NCBI GenBank assembly: GCA_038255255.1
Contig: JBBSLL010000001.1
Span: 1-64,000 of the forward strand
DNA from: JBBQNY01 sp038255255
GTDB taxonomy: Bacteria; Pseudomonadota; Gammaproteobacteria; Xanthomonadales; Ahniellaceae
Direction of reading: 5' to 3'
Length of the DNA: 64,000 nucleotides
Every line of letters starts with the position of its first letter. The stretch's first letter is position 1. The position numbers were made by a program, and so were the translations under genes. This document shows positions 54,134 to 61,777 of this stretch, one piece after another. The notes beneath the pieces were generated by a model, which ran no database searches, was not told the origin of the DNA, and was given only the letters and a program-made list of their open reading frames with translations.

Positions 54134-55129
54134 ATGTCGACCCTCGAAGTCGGTGACCGCTTCCCCAACGTGCTGATCCGGCGGGAAGGCTCCACCCAGT
54201 CCTTGTACAACGCCGCGACGGGCAAGCCGGTGCTGCTTGCGTGGGGGGCAGCGCACGAGACCTTCGCCACGCTCGCCAGCGATCTCGCCATCGAATTCCT
54301 ACTGCTCGGCGACGCGGACGAGCAGCCCGGCGTCGATTCCCGCCACGACGCACCGCGACTGCTGGCGCCCGCCGATCTCAAGCAGCGCGTTGTCGGGCAG
54401 CTGCAGTCAGGCGCACTCTTGCTCGAGCCCTCGCTGCGCGTGCTGTCACGGATCGACGCGAGTGCCCGCGATGCCGGCACGCTGAGCGCCGCCCTGTGCG
54501 CCGCGTTGGCCGCCGCGGATATCGGAGCCAGGGATTCGGTCTCGAATCACGCGCCCGTGCTGCTGGTGCCGCGCGTGCTGGAGCCTGCATTGATCGAGCG
54601 GGTGCGCGACTGGTTCCGAACGGGCGGCGAAGGCCAGGATTCGGGCGTGATCGTGCACGAACGTGGCGAGCCTGTGTTCCGCCTGGACCCCACCGTCAAG
54701 ATGCGACGCGAGGCCCGCGTCGAGGACCCGGATCTCGACGCGGAGCTGCACGATCGCCTGATGCGCCGCGTGCTGCCCGAGATCGGCCGCGCGTTCTCGT
54801 TCGACGTGAAGCAGCGCGAGGCGTTCAAGGTGTTGCGTTACCAGGCCCCGCCCGCCGTCGATGCAATGGACACTCCAACTGCAGCCGGCGGATACTTCCG
54901 CGCCCATCGCGACAACGACGCGCGCGACGTCGCGCACCGGCGCTTCGCGATGACCCTCAATCTCAACAGCGGCGAATACACCGGGGGCCGCCTGCGCTTC
55001 CCCGAATTCGGCCCGCGCGAATACGAGGCGCCGAGCGGCGGTGCGCTGCTCTTCTCGTGCTCGCTGCTGCACGAAGTGACCGACCTCACTGCGGGCACCC
55101 GCTACGCGATGACCTCGTTTCTTTTCTGA
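54134..55129 (+). CDS. 2OG-Fe(II) oxygenase with thioredoxin-like N-terminal domain
   Basis: A 331-residue two-domain protein. Residues about 1-125 look like a peroxiredoxin/thioredoxin fold ('LEVGDRFPNVLIRREGSTQSL', 'GKPVLLAWGAAHETFATLAS') without the catalytic cysteines. Residues about 140-331 are a prolyl-4-hydroxylase-type oxygenase: iron ligands H258 and D260 ('GYFRAHRDND'), H313 ('LLHEVTDLTAGTRYAMTSFLF') and 2-oxoglutarate-binding R323. It should hydroxylate a substrate that is unknown. The gene begins 15 bases after the cystathionine beta-synthase stop, so it is probably co-transcribed with it, and converges on a sulfotransferase-like gene. Confidence 0.78.
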   Translation: MSTLEVGDRFPNVLIRREGSTQSLYNAATGKPVLLAWGAAHETFATLASDLAIEFLLLGDADEQPGVDSRHDAPRLLAPADLKQRVVGQLQSGALLLEPSLRVLSRIDASARDAGTLSAALCAALAAADIGARDSVSNHAPVLLVPRVLEPALIERVRDWFRTGGEGQDSGVIVHERGEPVFRLDPTVKMRREARVEDPDLDAELHDRLMRRVLPEIGRAFSFDVKQREAFKVLRYQAPPAVDAMDTPTAAGGYFRAHRDNDARDVAHRRFAMTLNLNSGEYTGGRLRFPEFGPREYEAPSGGALLFSCSLLHEVTDLTAGTRYAMTSFLF

Positions 55130-55144
55130 GCCAGCGAGGTATAG

Positions 55145-55214
55145 GTGGGAAGTGGTACCGCCTTGCCTCCGGGTGAAGCCTCTTATCCTGCGGCAAGGCG
55201 ATACCGCTTCCCAC
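55145..55214. repeat. Long hairpin repeat, copy A
   Basis: Two 23-base arms (55145-55167 and 55192-55214) pair with two mismatches, both tolerable as G-U, around a 24-base loop that begins TCCGGGTGAAGCC. A long stretch from CGCCTTGCC through the loop to GATACCGC is identical to the hairpin at 59954. Confidence 0.85.
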
Positions 55215-55269
55215 TCCGGACTTCCGAGTTAAGCCTCTCATCCTGCTGTAGGGCGATACCGCTTCCCAC
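55215..55269. repeat. Degenerate half copy of the long hairpin repeat
   Basis: The loop and right arm of copy A are repeated with changes: TTAAGCCTCTCATCCTGC, TGTAG, then GGCGATACCGCTTCCCAC. The left arm is missing. Confidence 0.65.
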
Positions 55270-55279
55270 CCCGGACTTC

Positions 55280-56347
55280 CTACGGGTGCCCGGCGTGGTG
55301 GGTAGGCTGGCCGAGCGATTTCGACAGGACTTCGGTCCAGCGGACTCCCGCTTCTATCTCGCCGGCGTGCCGCGATTCGGCTTCCGCTAGGTCGCGCGCG
55401 CGCGCCTCGTTGTCGTAGTTCCGCCCCGTCTGTTTCGCGTAACGTTGCAGGACACCGCTGGCGATCGCGGCGTCGATGTCGCTGTCGACGGCTTCGAGCT
55501 CGAGGTGGCGTGCGAGCTGTGCGAGGTGTTCAGCGGGACGCGAGAGCATGGAGTCGCCATCGACACGAAGCACGCGATCGGAAGTCGCGAGGTCGCGTGT
55601 GAGTCTGGCGAATCGTTCGGTTTCGACCAGCCACGACAGGGCGATGCACTGCGCGTCGTCGAGTCGCGAAAGGTCAATTGAGTCGTCGCGTGCCCATTCG
55701 TGCCATGTCGCGAGCCTGGGCACCGCGTCCGCACGCGCCTGCGCGCGCAGCGCGGGATCACGCAGGTATGCGGCGAGATAGCGCGGCAGCGGCAGGTCCA
55801 GCAGGATCGCGCGATCGGCCGGCCGCGCGGCCAGCAGTGCCGGTGCGAGTAACGATGCCGTGCTGGTGGCCTTCACCACCACGCGATCGCTCGGGAAGTA
55901 ACCCCGTGCGAGGAGGTCCGCGACCAGCGCGAGCGCCGCGTCGACACGTTTCGGAACGTCGCCAGCAGAAGCCCCGTCGCGCCGCAGCGAAGCTTCAGCC
56001 AGGGCGAGCAAAGGCAACGACTCACGGACTCCCAGCACATCCGGCAACTGGTCGAGCAAGCGGCTGAGCAGCGTCGAGCCGCAGTGCCCGACATGGAAAA
56101 TCCACCTCAAGGCGGGCTGCGTCCGTGACGTCGCCGACACGGCAAGTTGCGCATGTGCGCCAAGCAGATCGTCGAGTCCGTAGTGCCAGCCGCCCAAGCG
56201 CTTGCCCGCCAGCGCGCGTTCGTCGAGGAAGGATGCGTTGTAGAACTCTCGCGGCACATCCAGGATGTCCGCGCGACCACCGGCCACGTCAAGGCCGTAG
56301 AGGTAGTAGCGGGCGCTGTCGAAGAGACGGGCAGGTGAGGGACGCAC
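55280..56347 (-). CDS. Sulfotransferase-like P-loop protein
   Basis: A 355-residue predicted cytosolic protein. The N-terminal segment 'ARYYLYGLDVAGGRADIL' is followed by the phosphate-binding loop 'IFHVGHCGSTLLSRLLDQLP' (84-103), resembling the 5'-phosphosulfate loop of PAPS-dependent sulfotransferases. 'ESLPLLALAEA' and 'VVVKATSTASLLAPALLAARP' with 'AILLDLPLPRYLAAYLRDP' match the usual order of strands in this fold. The start is GTG at 56347. Substrate unknown. It is convergent with the 2OG oxygenase gene and divergent from the cystathionine gamma-lyase-type gene. Confidence 0.68.
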   Translation of the reverse strand: MRPSPARLFDSARYYLYGLDVAGGRADILDVPREFYNASFLDERALAGKRLGGWHYGLDDLLGAHAQLAVSATSRTQPALRWIFHVGHCGSTLLSRLLDQLPDVLGVRESLPLLALAEASLRRDGASAGDVPKRVDAALALVADLLARGYFPSDRVVVKATSTASLLAPALLAARPADRAILLDLPLPRYLAAYLRDPALRAQARADAVPRLATWHEWARDDSIDLSRLDDAQCIALSWLVETERFARLTRDLATSDRVLRVDGDSMLSRPAEHLAQLARHLELEAVDSDIDAAIASGVLQRYAKQTGRNYDNEARARDLAEAESRHAGEIEAGVRWTEVLSKSLGQPTHHAGHP

Positions 56348-56492
56348 GCGGTGCTCGGCCGGCGGACAAGCGGGAAGTCTAGCGACGCCACGCGCACGCG
56401 GGCACTCTCACCGGCTCACGCCTGCGGCATCCGGACTGGCGCTGCCACGCGTGCACGGCGACAATGCAGCGCTCCTGCGCGCAGAACTCCCC

Positions 56493-57665
56493 ATGACCGA
56501 CTCCTCACGGCCGCACGGCCTCGGCACCCGCGCCATCCACGCCGGGCAGTTCCCCGACCCTTCGACCGGCGCGATCATGACGCCGATCTACCAGACCTCG
56601 ACCTATGTGCAGTCGAGCCCCGGGGAGCACCAGGGTTTCGAGTATTCGCGATCGCACAACCCCACCCGCTTTGCGTGGGAGCGCTGCATCGCCGATCTCG
56701 AGGGCGGCACGCAGGGTTACGCGTTCGCGTCCGGATTGGCGGCCACCGCGACGGTGCTCGACCTGCTGCCGACCGGCAGCCACGTGGTGGTGATGGATGA
56801 CGTATACGGTGGGACCTTCCGTCTCTTCGAGCGCGTGCGCCGCCAGTCAGCGGGCCTCGATTTCACGTTCGTGGATCTGGACGATCCGGCCGCGCTTGCC
56901 GCGGCCATGCGACCCAACACGCGCATGATCTGGGCGGAGACGCCGACCAACCCGATGCTCAAGCTCATCGATCTCGAGCGCCTCGGCAAGTTCGCGCGGC
57001 AGCGTGGCGTGTGGCTGGCCGTAGACAACACCTTCGCATCGCCGATGCTGCAGCGCCCACTCGAGTACGGCGCGCATCTCGTGGTGCATTCGGCGACCAA
57101 GTACTTGAACGGGCACTCCGACATGGTGGGTGGCGTCGCGGTGGTCGGCGACGACGCGGAACTGGCCGAGCGCATGACCTTCCTGCAGAACGCGGTCGGT
57201 GCAGTGCAGGGGCCCTTCGACAGTTTCCTCGCGCTGCGCGGCCTCAAGACACTGCACCTGCGCATGCGTGCGCATTGTGAATCCGCACTCGATCTCGCGC
57301 AGTGGCTCGAAAGCCACCCGCAGGTCGAGCGCGTGATTTATCCGGGACTTGCGTCGCACCCGCAGCGCGAACTCGCGGCGCGGCAGATGGACGGTTTCGG
57401 CGGCATCGTCAGCGTGGTGATCCGGGGCGGCCTGCCGGAGACGCGCCGCATGATGGAGGCCTGCAAATTGTTCGGGCTGGCCGAATCGCTCGGCGGCGTC
57501 GAAAGCCTCATCAACCATCCGGCCATCATGACCCACGCCTCGGTGCCTGCGGAGAATCGCGCCAAGCTGGGTATCTCGGACAACCTCGTGCGGCTCTCGG
57601 TCGGCGTCGAGGACGTCGAGGACCTGCGCGCCGAACTCGACCACGCGCTCCGCCAGGCTGCATGA
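56493..57665 (+). CDS. Cystathionine gamma-lyase/synthase-type PLP enzyme
   Basis: Fold-type I PLP enzyme of the Cys/Met metabolism family, 390 residues. Signatures: 'GLGTRAIHAGQFPDPSTGAIMTPIYQTSTYVQ', 'YSRSHNPTRFAWERCIADLEGG', 'WAETPTNPMLKLIDL' and PLP-binding K203 in 'HSATKYLNGHSDMVGG'. With cystathionine beta-synthase upstream, the most likely role is gamma-cleavage of cystathionine to cysteine; family members acting as gamma-synthase or methionine gamma-lyase are close in sequence and cannot be excluded. The stop codon overlaps the HAD phosphatase start. Confidence 0.9.
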   Translation: MTDSSRPHGLGTRAIHAGQFPDPSTGAIMTPIYQTSTYVQSSPGEHQGFEYSRSHNPTRFAWERCIADLEGGTQGYAFASGLAATATVLDLLPTGSHVVVMDDVYGGTFRLFERVRRQSAGLDFTFVDLDDPAALAAAMRPNTRMIWAETPTNPMLKLIDLERLGKFARQRGVWLAVDNTFASPMLQRPLEYGAHLVVHSATKYLNGHSDMVGGVAVVGDDAELAERMTFLQNAVGAVQGPFDSFLALRGLKTLHLRMRAHCESALDLAQWLESHPQVERVIYPGLASHPQRELAARQMDGFGGIVSVVIRGGLPETRRMMEACKLFGLAESLGGVESLINHPAIMTHASVPAENRAKLGISDNLVRLSVGVEDVEDLRAELDHALRQAA

Positions 57666-58315
57666 ACGCCGGGCTTCCCGTGCTGCTGTTCGATCTGGAC
57701 GGCACGCTGATCGATTCCTTCGAAGGCATCACACGCTCGATCGCGCACGCGTTCGCGCAACTCGGCGAGCCCGGGCCGGAACCGACGGCGTTGCGTGGGT
57801 GGATCGGTCCGCCGCTGCGTGACAGCTTCGGTGCGTGGTTCGGCGATCCGGTTGACGCGCGCATCGAAACCGCAGTTGCGCACTACCGCACGCGGTTCGA
57901 TTGCGTGGGCTGGCAGGAGCACACGATCTACGAGGGTGTGCAAGAAGTCATTGATGTACTCGCGGCGCGCGGACATCGGATGGCGGTTGTGACAGCGAAG
58001 AACGAGTTGCACGCGCAGCGCATCGTCGAGCATCTTCCCTTTGCGCAGCACTTCGAGCAGGTGGTGGGGGCAACGCTGGATACCTCGCGCAGCGACAAGA
58101 CCGAGCTCATCGCGGAAGCGCTGGAGCGGTTGCACGTGGCGCCGCGCCATTGCGCGATGATCGGCGATCGTCGCTACGACATCGAGGGCGCGCTGGATCA
58201 CGGCATGCGCGCGATTGGCGTCGGATGGGGCTTCGGCAGCGGCGAGGAACTCGAGCGCGCCGGCGCAGAACGCGTGATCGCGACGCCTGCCGACCTCGTG
58301 ACCCTGCTGTCGTAG
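57662..58315 (+). CDS. HAD-family hydrolase (phosphoglycolate phosphatase-like)
   Basis: A 217-residue haloacid dehalogenase-type phosphatase. Motif I is 'LLFDLDGTLIDSF' (nucleophile D11), motif II 'AVVTAKNELHAQ', motif III/IV 'MIGDRRYDIEGALDHGMRAIGVGWGFGSGEEL'. The cap sequence 'LRGWIGPPLRDSFGAWF' resembles phosphoglycolate phosphatase and 5'-nucleotidase-like members; the substrate is open. It overlaps the preceding PLP enzyme by four bases (ATGA). Its TAG stop codon is the TAG of a GTAG repeat element. Confidence 0.82.
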   Translation: MNAGLPVLLFDLDGTLIDSFEGITRSIAHAFAQLGEPGPEPTALRGWIGPPLRDSFGAWFGDPVDARIETAVAHYRTRFDCVGWQEHTIYEGVQEVIDVLAARGHRMAVVTAKNELHAQRIVEHLPFAQHFEQVVGATLDTSRSDKTELIAEALERLHVAPRHCAMIGDRRYDIEGALDHGMRAIGVGWGFGSGEELERAGAERVIATPADLVTLLS

Positions 58316-58334
58316 AGCCGAGCTATGCTCGGCT
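58312..58334. repeat. GTAG palindromic repeat, copy 3
   Basis: GTAG, then AGCCGAGC, loop TAT, GCTCGGCT. Differs from the copies at 40487 and 42181 only in the loop (TAT for TGT). Its first bases contain the stop codon of the HAD gene. Confidence 0.85.
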
Positions 58335-58360
58335 GAGACTCTCGAGCGAACACAGCTTTC

Positions 58361-58383
58361 GTAGAGCCGAGCTATGCTCGGCT
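58361..58383. repeat. GTAG palindromic repeat, copy 4
   Basis: Identical over 23 bases to copy 3, 26 bases further on and in the same direction. Confidence 0.85.
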
Positions 58384-58402
58384 GGGACTTTGAGGCGCCA
58401 CA

Positions 58403-58425
58403 AGCGGAGCGCAGCTCCGCTCTAC
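58403..58425. repeat. Inverted GTAG repeat partner, AGCGGAGC type, second copy
   Basis: AGCGGAGC, GCA, GCTCCGCT, CTAC; identical to the element at 42226 and again downstream of AGCCGAGC-type copies. It lies 35 bases before the pyruvate kinase start. Confidence 0.85.
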
Positions 58426-58460
58426 AGAGTGCGTGCAGGCCGGCGGACAAGAGGAAAACA

Positions 58461-59927
58461 ATGATCGAGCTGGCACGCCGCACCAAGATCATCGCCACGC
58501 TGGGCCCGGCGACGGATGCGCCGGGCGTGCTCGAGGCCGCGCTGCGCGCCGGGGTCGACGTCGTAAGGCTCAACTTCTCGCATGGCGATCACGCTTCGCA
58601 GGCCGCGCGTGCCGAGGCGGTGCGCGAGGTCGCCGCCCGGATCGGTCGAGAGGTCGGCATCCTGGCAGACCTGCAGGGCCCCAAGATCCGCATCGAGCGC
58701 TTTGCTGCAGGCCGCGTGTCGCTGCGCGCCGGGGCTCCCTTCACGCTGATCGCCTCGCACGATGCCCCTCCGGGCGACGGGACCCAGGTGGGCGTCAGCT
58801 ATCTCGGCCTGGTCGACGACCTGCGCGCCGGCGACACGCTGCTGCTGGACGATGGCCTCATGCAGCTTGCCGTCGAGCGCATCGAGGGCGACCGCATCCA
58901 CACGGTGGTCATCAACGACGGCGAGCTGTCCGACCGCAAGGGTCTCAACCGGCTCGGCGGGGGACTCTCGCTCGGGGCACTGACCGACAAGGATCGCGCC
59001 GACATCATCGCGGCTGCGCGCATCGGGGTGGATTTCCTCGCGGTGTCGTTCTGTCGCGAAGCTTCCGACATCGATCAGGCGCGGGCTCTTGCGCTCGATG
59101 CCGGATTGCGCGCCGCGATCGTCGCCAAGATCGAGCGCGCCGAGGCCATCGAGAATCTCGACGCCATCGTGCGTGCGAGCGACGTGGTCATGGTCGCGCG
59201 CGGCGACCTCGGCGTCGAGATCGGCGATGCCGAACTCCCGGGCCTGCAGAAGAAGATCATCCGCGAGACGCTGGCTCGCGGACGCGTGGTAATCACGGCA
59301 ACGCAGATGTTGCAGTCGATGGTGTCGTCGCCGATCCCGACGCGCGCCGAGGTTCTCGACGTGGCGAACGCGGTGATCGACGGCACCGACGCCGTGATGC
59401 TTTCCCAGGAGAGTGCGGCCGGCGCATACCCGGTCAAGGCCGTCGAGGCCATGGTGCGCATCTGCCGTGGCGCCGAGCGGCAGTTCGATGCCGATACCGA
59501 TTTCGAGAAGGAGCCGCGCGATCTCGAGCGCGTTGACCAGGCCATTGCGATGGCCGGCATGTTCCTGGCCGAGCACATCCGAGTGCGCGCGATTCTCGCG
59601 CTGACCGAATCGGGAACCACCGCGCGCTGGCTGTCGCGCTACCGCTCGCCGGTGCCGATCTTCGGGCTGTCCCGGCACGACGAATCGCGTCGCCGCATGG
59701 CGATGATGCGCGACGTGTACCCGGTTGCGTTCGACAGCCGCGGCATGTCCTCGCGCGACGCGGCGCGCGCCGCGATCCGGGATCTGCATGCGCGTGGTGC
59801 GCTCGAGACTGGCGATAGGGTGCTGTTCACCAGCGGCGATGCCATGGAACAGCGCGGCGCCACCAACACGTTGCGCCTGTTGCAGGTGGGCAACGCCGGT
59901 GAAGCGGAAGGCGTCGGCGCGTTATAG
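58461..59927 (+). CDS. pyk: Pyruvate kinase
   Basis: Makes pyruvate and ATP from phosphoenolpyruvate at the end of glycolysis. The 488 residues have 'TKIIATLGPAT', 'VVRLNFSHGDH', 'ILADLQGPKIRI', 'LLLDDGLMQL', 'DFLAVSFCREASD', 'IVAKIERAEAIENL', 'MVARGDLGVEIG' and 'TQMLQSMV' in the expected order, and a C-terminal domain with 'LTESGTTARWLSRYRSPVPIFG'. The ATG at 58461 has GAGGAAA in front of it. The upstream gap is filled with GTAG repeats, and a long hairpin follows the gene. Confidence 0.96.
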   Translation: MIELARRTKIIATLGPATDAPGVLEAALRAGVDVVRLNFSHGDHASQAARAEAVREVAARIGREVGILADLQGPKIRIERFAAGRVSLRAGAPFTLIASHDAPPGDGTQVGVSYLGLVDDLRAGDTLLLDDGLMQLAVERIEGDRIHTVVINDGELSDRKGLNRLGGGLSLGALTDKDRADIIAAARIGVDFLAVSFCREASDIDQARALALDAGLRAAIVAKIERAEAIENLDAIVRASDVVMVARGDLGVEIGDAELPGLQKKIIRETLARGRVVITATQMLQSMVSSPIPTRAEVLDVANAVIDGTDAVMLSQESAAGAYPVKAVEAMVRICRGAERQFDADTDFEKEPRDLERVDQAIAMAGMFLAEHIRVRAILALTESGTTARWLSRYRSPVPIFGLSRHDESRRRMAMMRDVYPVAFDSRGMSSRDAARAAIRDLHARGALETGDRVLFTSGDAMEQRGATNTLRLLQVGNAGEAEGVGAL

Positions 59928-59953
59928 CGACTGGTTGAAAGGCTGGGCGTCGC

Positions 59954-60025
59954 GGCGGAAGGCGGTATCGCCTTGCCTCCGGGTGAAGCCTCTTATCCTG
60001 CGGCAAGGCGATACCGCCTTCCGCC
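59954..60025. repeat. Long hairpin repeat, copy B (perfect 24-bp stem)
   Basis: Arms 59954-59977 and 60002-60025 are perfect reverse complements over 24 bases; the loop is 24 bases and identical to that of copy A. It begins 27 bases after the pyruvate kinase stop codon. Confidence 0.9.
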
Positions 60026-60253
60026 TCCCGCCACTCGACTCAGGTCCGATTCGCTCTTTTGCGGAAGCTTCGTGGCGCCGGGGCGGCGATGCCGTGCCGG
60101 GAAGCGTGGGCGACAGGGATGTCGCCCTCGCAGCGTACAGGGATGTATTCACAGCGGTTCCCGGCGCGGCAGCGGCGCTCCGGCGCGTGCGGGATCGAGC
60201 TAGTCGGCGTGGCTTTCGCTGGGCTTTCGCATCAGTTCGAGGACGACCTGGCC

Positions 60254-60259
60254 TACAAT
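60254..60259 (+). promoter_or_regulatory. Possible -10 element of the aldolase gene
   Basis: TACAAT lies 32 bases before the aldolase start codon; a matching -35 box is not evident. Confidence 0.3.
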
Positions 60260-60291
60260 TACCGGCTCGCACGAGCCGATCCGGAGTGGCA

Positions 60292-61293
60292 ATGAGCATC
60301 GAACAGTTGGTCGACACCGCACAGGCGATGGTCGCGCCAGGCAAGGGCATCATTGCCATCGACGAATCGACCAGCACCATCCTGAAGCGTTTCGAGTCCG
60401 TCGGCATCGAGTGCAACGAAGCCAACCGGCGCGCCTATCGCGAGATGCTGCTGACCGCCCCCGATCTGTCGGATCACATCTCCGGCGCGATCCTCTACGA
60501 CGAAACGCTGCGTCAGTCGACGCGCGACGGCCGCCGTTTCACCGACGTGATGGCCGCCGCCGGCATCCTCCCGGGTATCAAGGTCGACAAGGGCGCGCAT
60601 CCGCTCGCCGGATTCCCGGGTGAGCTGGTTACCGAAGGCCTCGACGGCCTGCGCGACCGGCTGCGCGAATACCACGAGCTCGGCGCGCGCTTCGCCAAGT
60701 GGCGCGCGGTGATCAACATCGGCGAGGACGCGCCGACCGCGACCTGCATGGAAGCCAATGCGCATGCGCTCGCACGCTATGCGGCGCTGTGCCAGGAAGC
60801 CGGCATCGTGCCGATGGTCGAACCCGAAGTCTTGATGGACGGCGACCATGACATCGACACCTGCTACGACGTGACCGAGGCCGTGCTGCGGGCGCTGTTC
60901 GCCGCACTCTATGAACACGGCGTGCTGCTCGAAGGCACCATCCTCAAGGCCAGCATGGTCATCGCTGGCAAAGATTGCCCGGACCAGGCCGATATCGACG
61001 ACGTGGCCGAGTACACCCTGCGCTGCCTGCGCGCGACCGTTCCGGCCACGGTGCCGGGCATCGTGTTCCTGTCGGGCGGACAGAGCGACGAGAGCGCGAC
61101 CGCGAATCTCAACGCGATCAACCAGTCTGAAAACCTTCCGTGGACGGTTTCGTTCTCGTACGGCCGAGCAATGCAGACGGCCGCGTTGACGTTGTGGGCC
61201 AAGGACATGCACAACAACTACGCCGAAGCGCAACGCACCGTGGCCGCCCGCGCGCGCGACAACGGCCTCGCTGCGCTCGGCCAGTGGCGCTGA
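60292..61293 (+). CDS. Fructose-bisphosphate aldolase, class I
   Basis: Schiff-base aldolase splitting fructose 1,6-bisphosphate. The 333 residues carry class I motifs: 'GKGIIAIDESTSTILKRFESVGIE', 'GAILYDETLRQST', 'GIKVDKGAHPLAGFPGE', 'GARFAKWRAVINIG', 'IVPMVEPEVLMDGDHDI', the Schiff-base lysine K219 in 'GTILKASMVIAGKDC', and 'FLSGGQSDESATANLNAIN'. GGAGTGGCA precedes the ATG. Class I aldolases are less usual than class II in bacteria but are known in this order. Confidence 0.95.
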   Translation: MSIEQLVDTAQAMVAPGKGIIAIDESTSTILKRFESVGIECNEANRRAYREMLLTAPDLSDHISGAILYDETLRQSTRDGRRFTDVMAAAGILPGIKVDKGAHPLAGFPGELVTEGLDGLRDRLREYHELGARFAKWRAVINIGEDAPTATCMEANAHALARYAALCQEAGIVPMVEPEVLMDGDHDIDTCYDVTEAVLRALFAALYEHGVLLEGTILKASMVIAGKDCPDQADIDDVAEYTLRCLRATVPATVPGIVFLSGGQSDESATANLNAINQSENLPWTVSFSYGRAMQTAALTLWAKDMHNNYAEAQRTVAARARDNGLAALGQWR

Positions 61294-61513
61294 GCGATCC
61301 GGGGAAACAGCGGCGCGCCGCCTGATCGCGGAGCGCCGGCACTACGCACTCGCGGCGCCGGCAGTGCTTTACCGCCCAGATGCTCGATGCCCCGAGTGGG
61401 CTCGAACGTACAGGCAGGCAGCATCCCCCGGGCGGACAGATCCGTCATGCGTGACCGCTCGATAGGTCGACGCTTTCATCTCGGCTTCGCCTTCGGCACG
61501 CAACAGTCAGGAA

Positions 61514-61777
61514 ATGTCCACGACCGCTCCAACTCCTCCGAATTGCCGCACCGTGCCATTCGTCATGGATCTCGAACCCGGGATCACGCAAACGTGGTGC
61601 GGTTGCGGGCGCAGCGGTTCTGCTCCGTGGTGCGACGCGCACGCCGCCGCGTGCAGTGAACGTTCGCTCGAATTCGCGGTCGAACGCGCTCGCACGGTGT
61701 GGCTTTGTTCCTGCCTGCGCACCGACAATCCCCCTTATTGCGACGGCTCGCACTCCCTGCACGAGGACGCTTCATGA
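61514..61777 (+). CDS. Double CDGSH iron-sulfur protein
   Basis: An 87-residue protein with two CDGSH-type [2Fe-2S] motifs: C29, C31, C40, H43 ('CGCGRSGSAPWCDAH') and C65, C67, C76, H80 ('CSCLRTDNPPYCDGSH'). Each has the expected three Cys and one His. Family members are redox or cluster-transfer proteins. No membrane segment is present, so it is probably cytosolic. CAGGAA precedes the ATG. Its stop codon overlaps the start of the RND adaptor, so both are likely on one transcript. Confidence 0.85.
   Translation: MSTTAPTPPNCRTVPFVMDLEPGITQTWCGCGRSGSAPWCDAHAAACSERSLEFAVERARTVWLCSCLRTDNPPYCDGSHSLHEDAS

Larger units (their letters stand above)
59928..60291. other. 364-base gap between pyk and the aldolase gene
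   Basis: The first 100 bases hold the long hairpin repeat copy B. The remainder has no convincing gene and should carry the aldolase promoter, with a TACAAT hexamer at 60254. Confidence 0.5.

Noticed and set aside
55145..60025. CRISPR array made of the long repeated hairpins
   Set aside because: The copies are 4.7 kb apart with genes between them, have no regular spacers, and no cas gene is in the window.
59928..60291. Short open frames between pyk and the aldolase gene
   Set aside because: They run through the hairpin repeat, lack ribosome sites, and translate to Arg/Ser/Gly-rich sequence without any motif.
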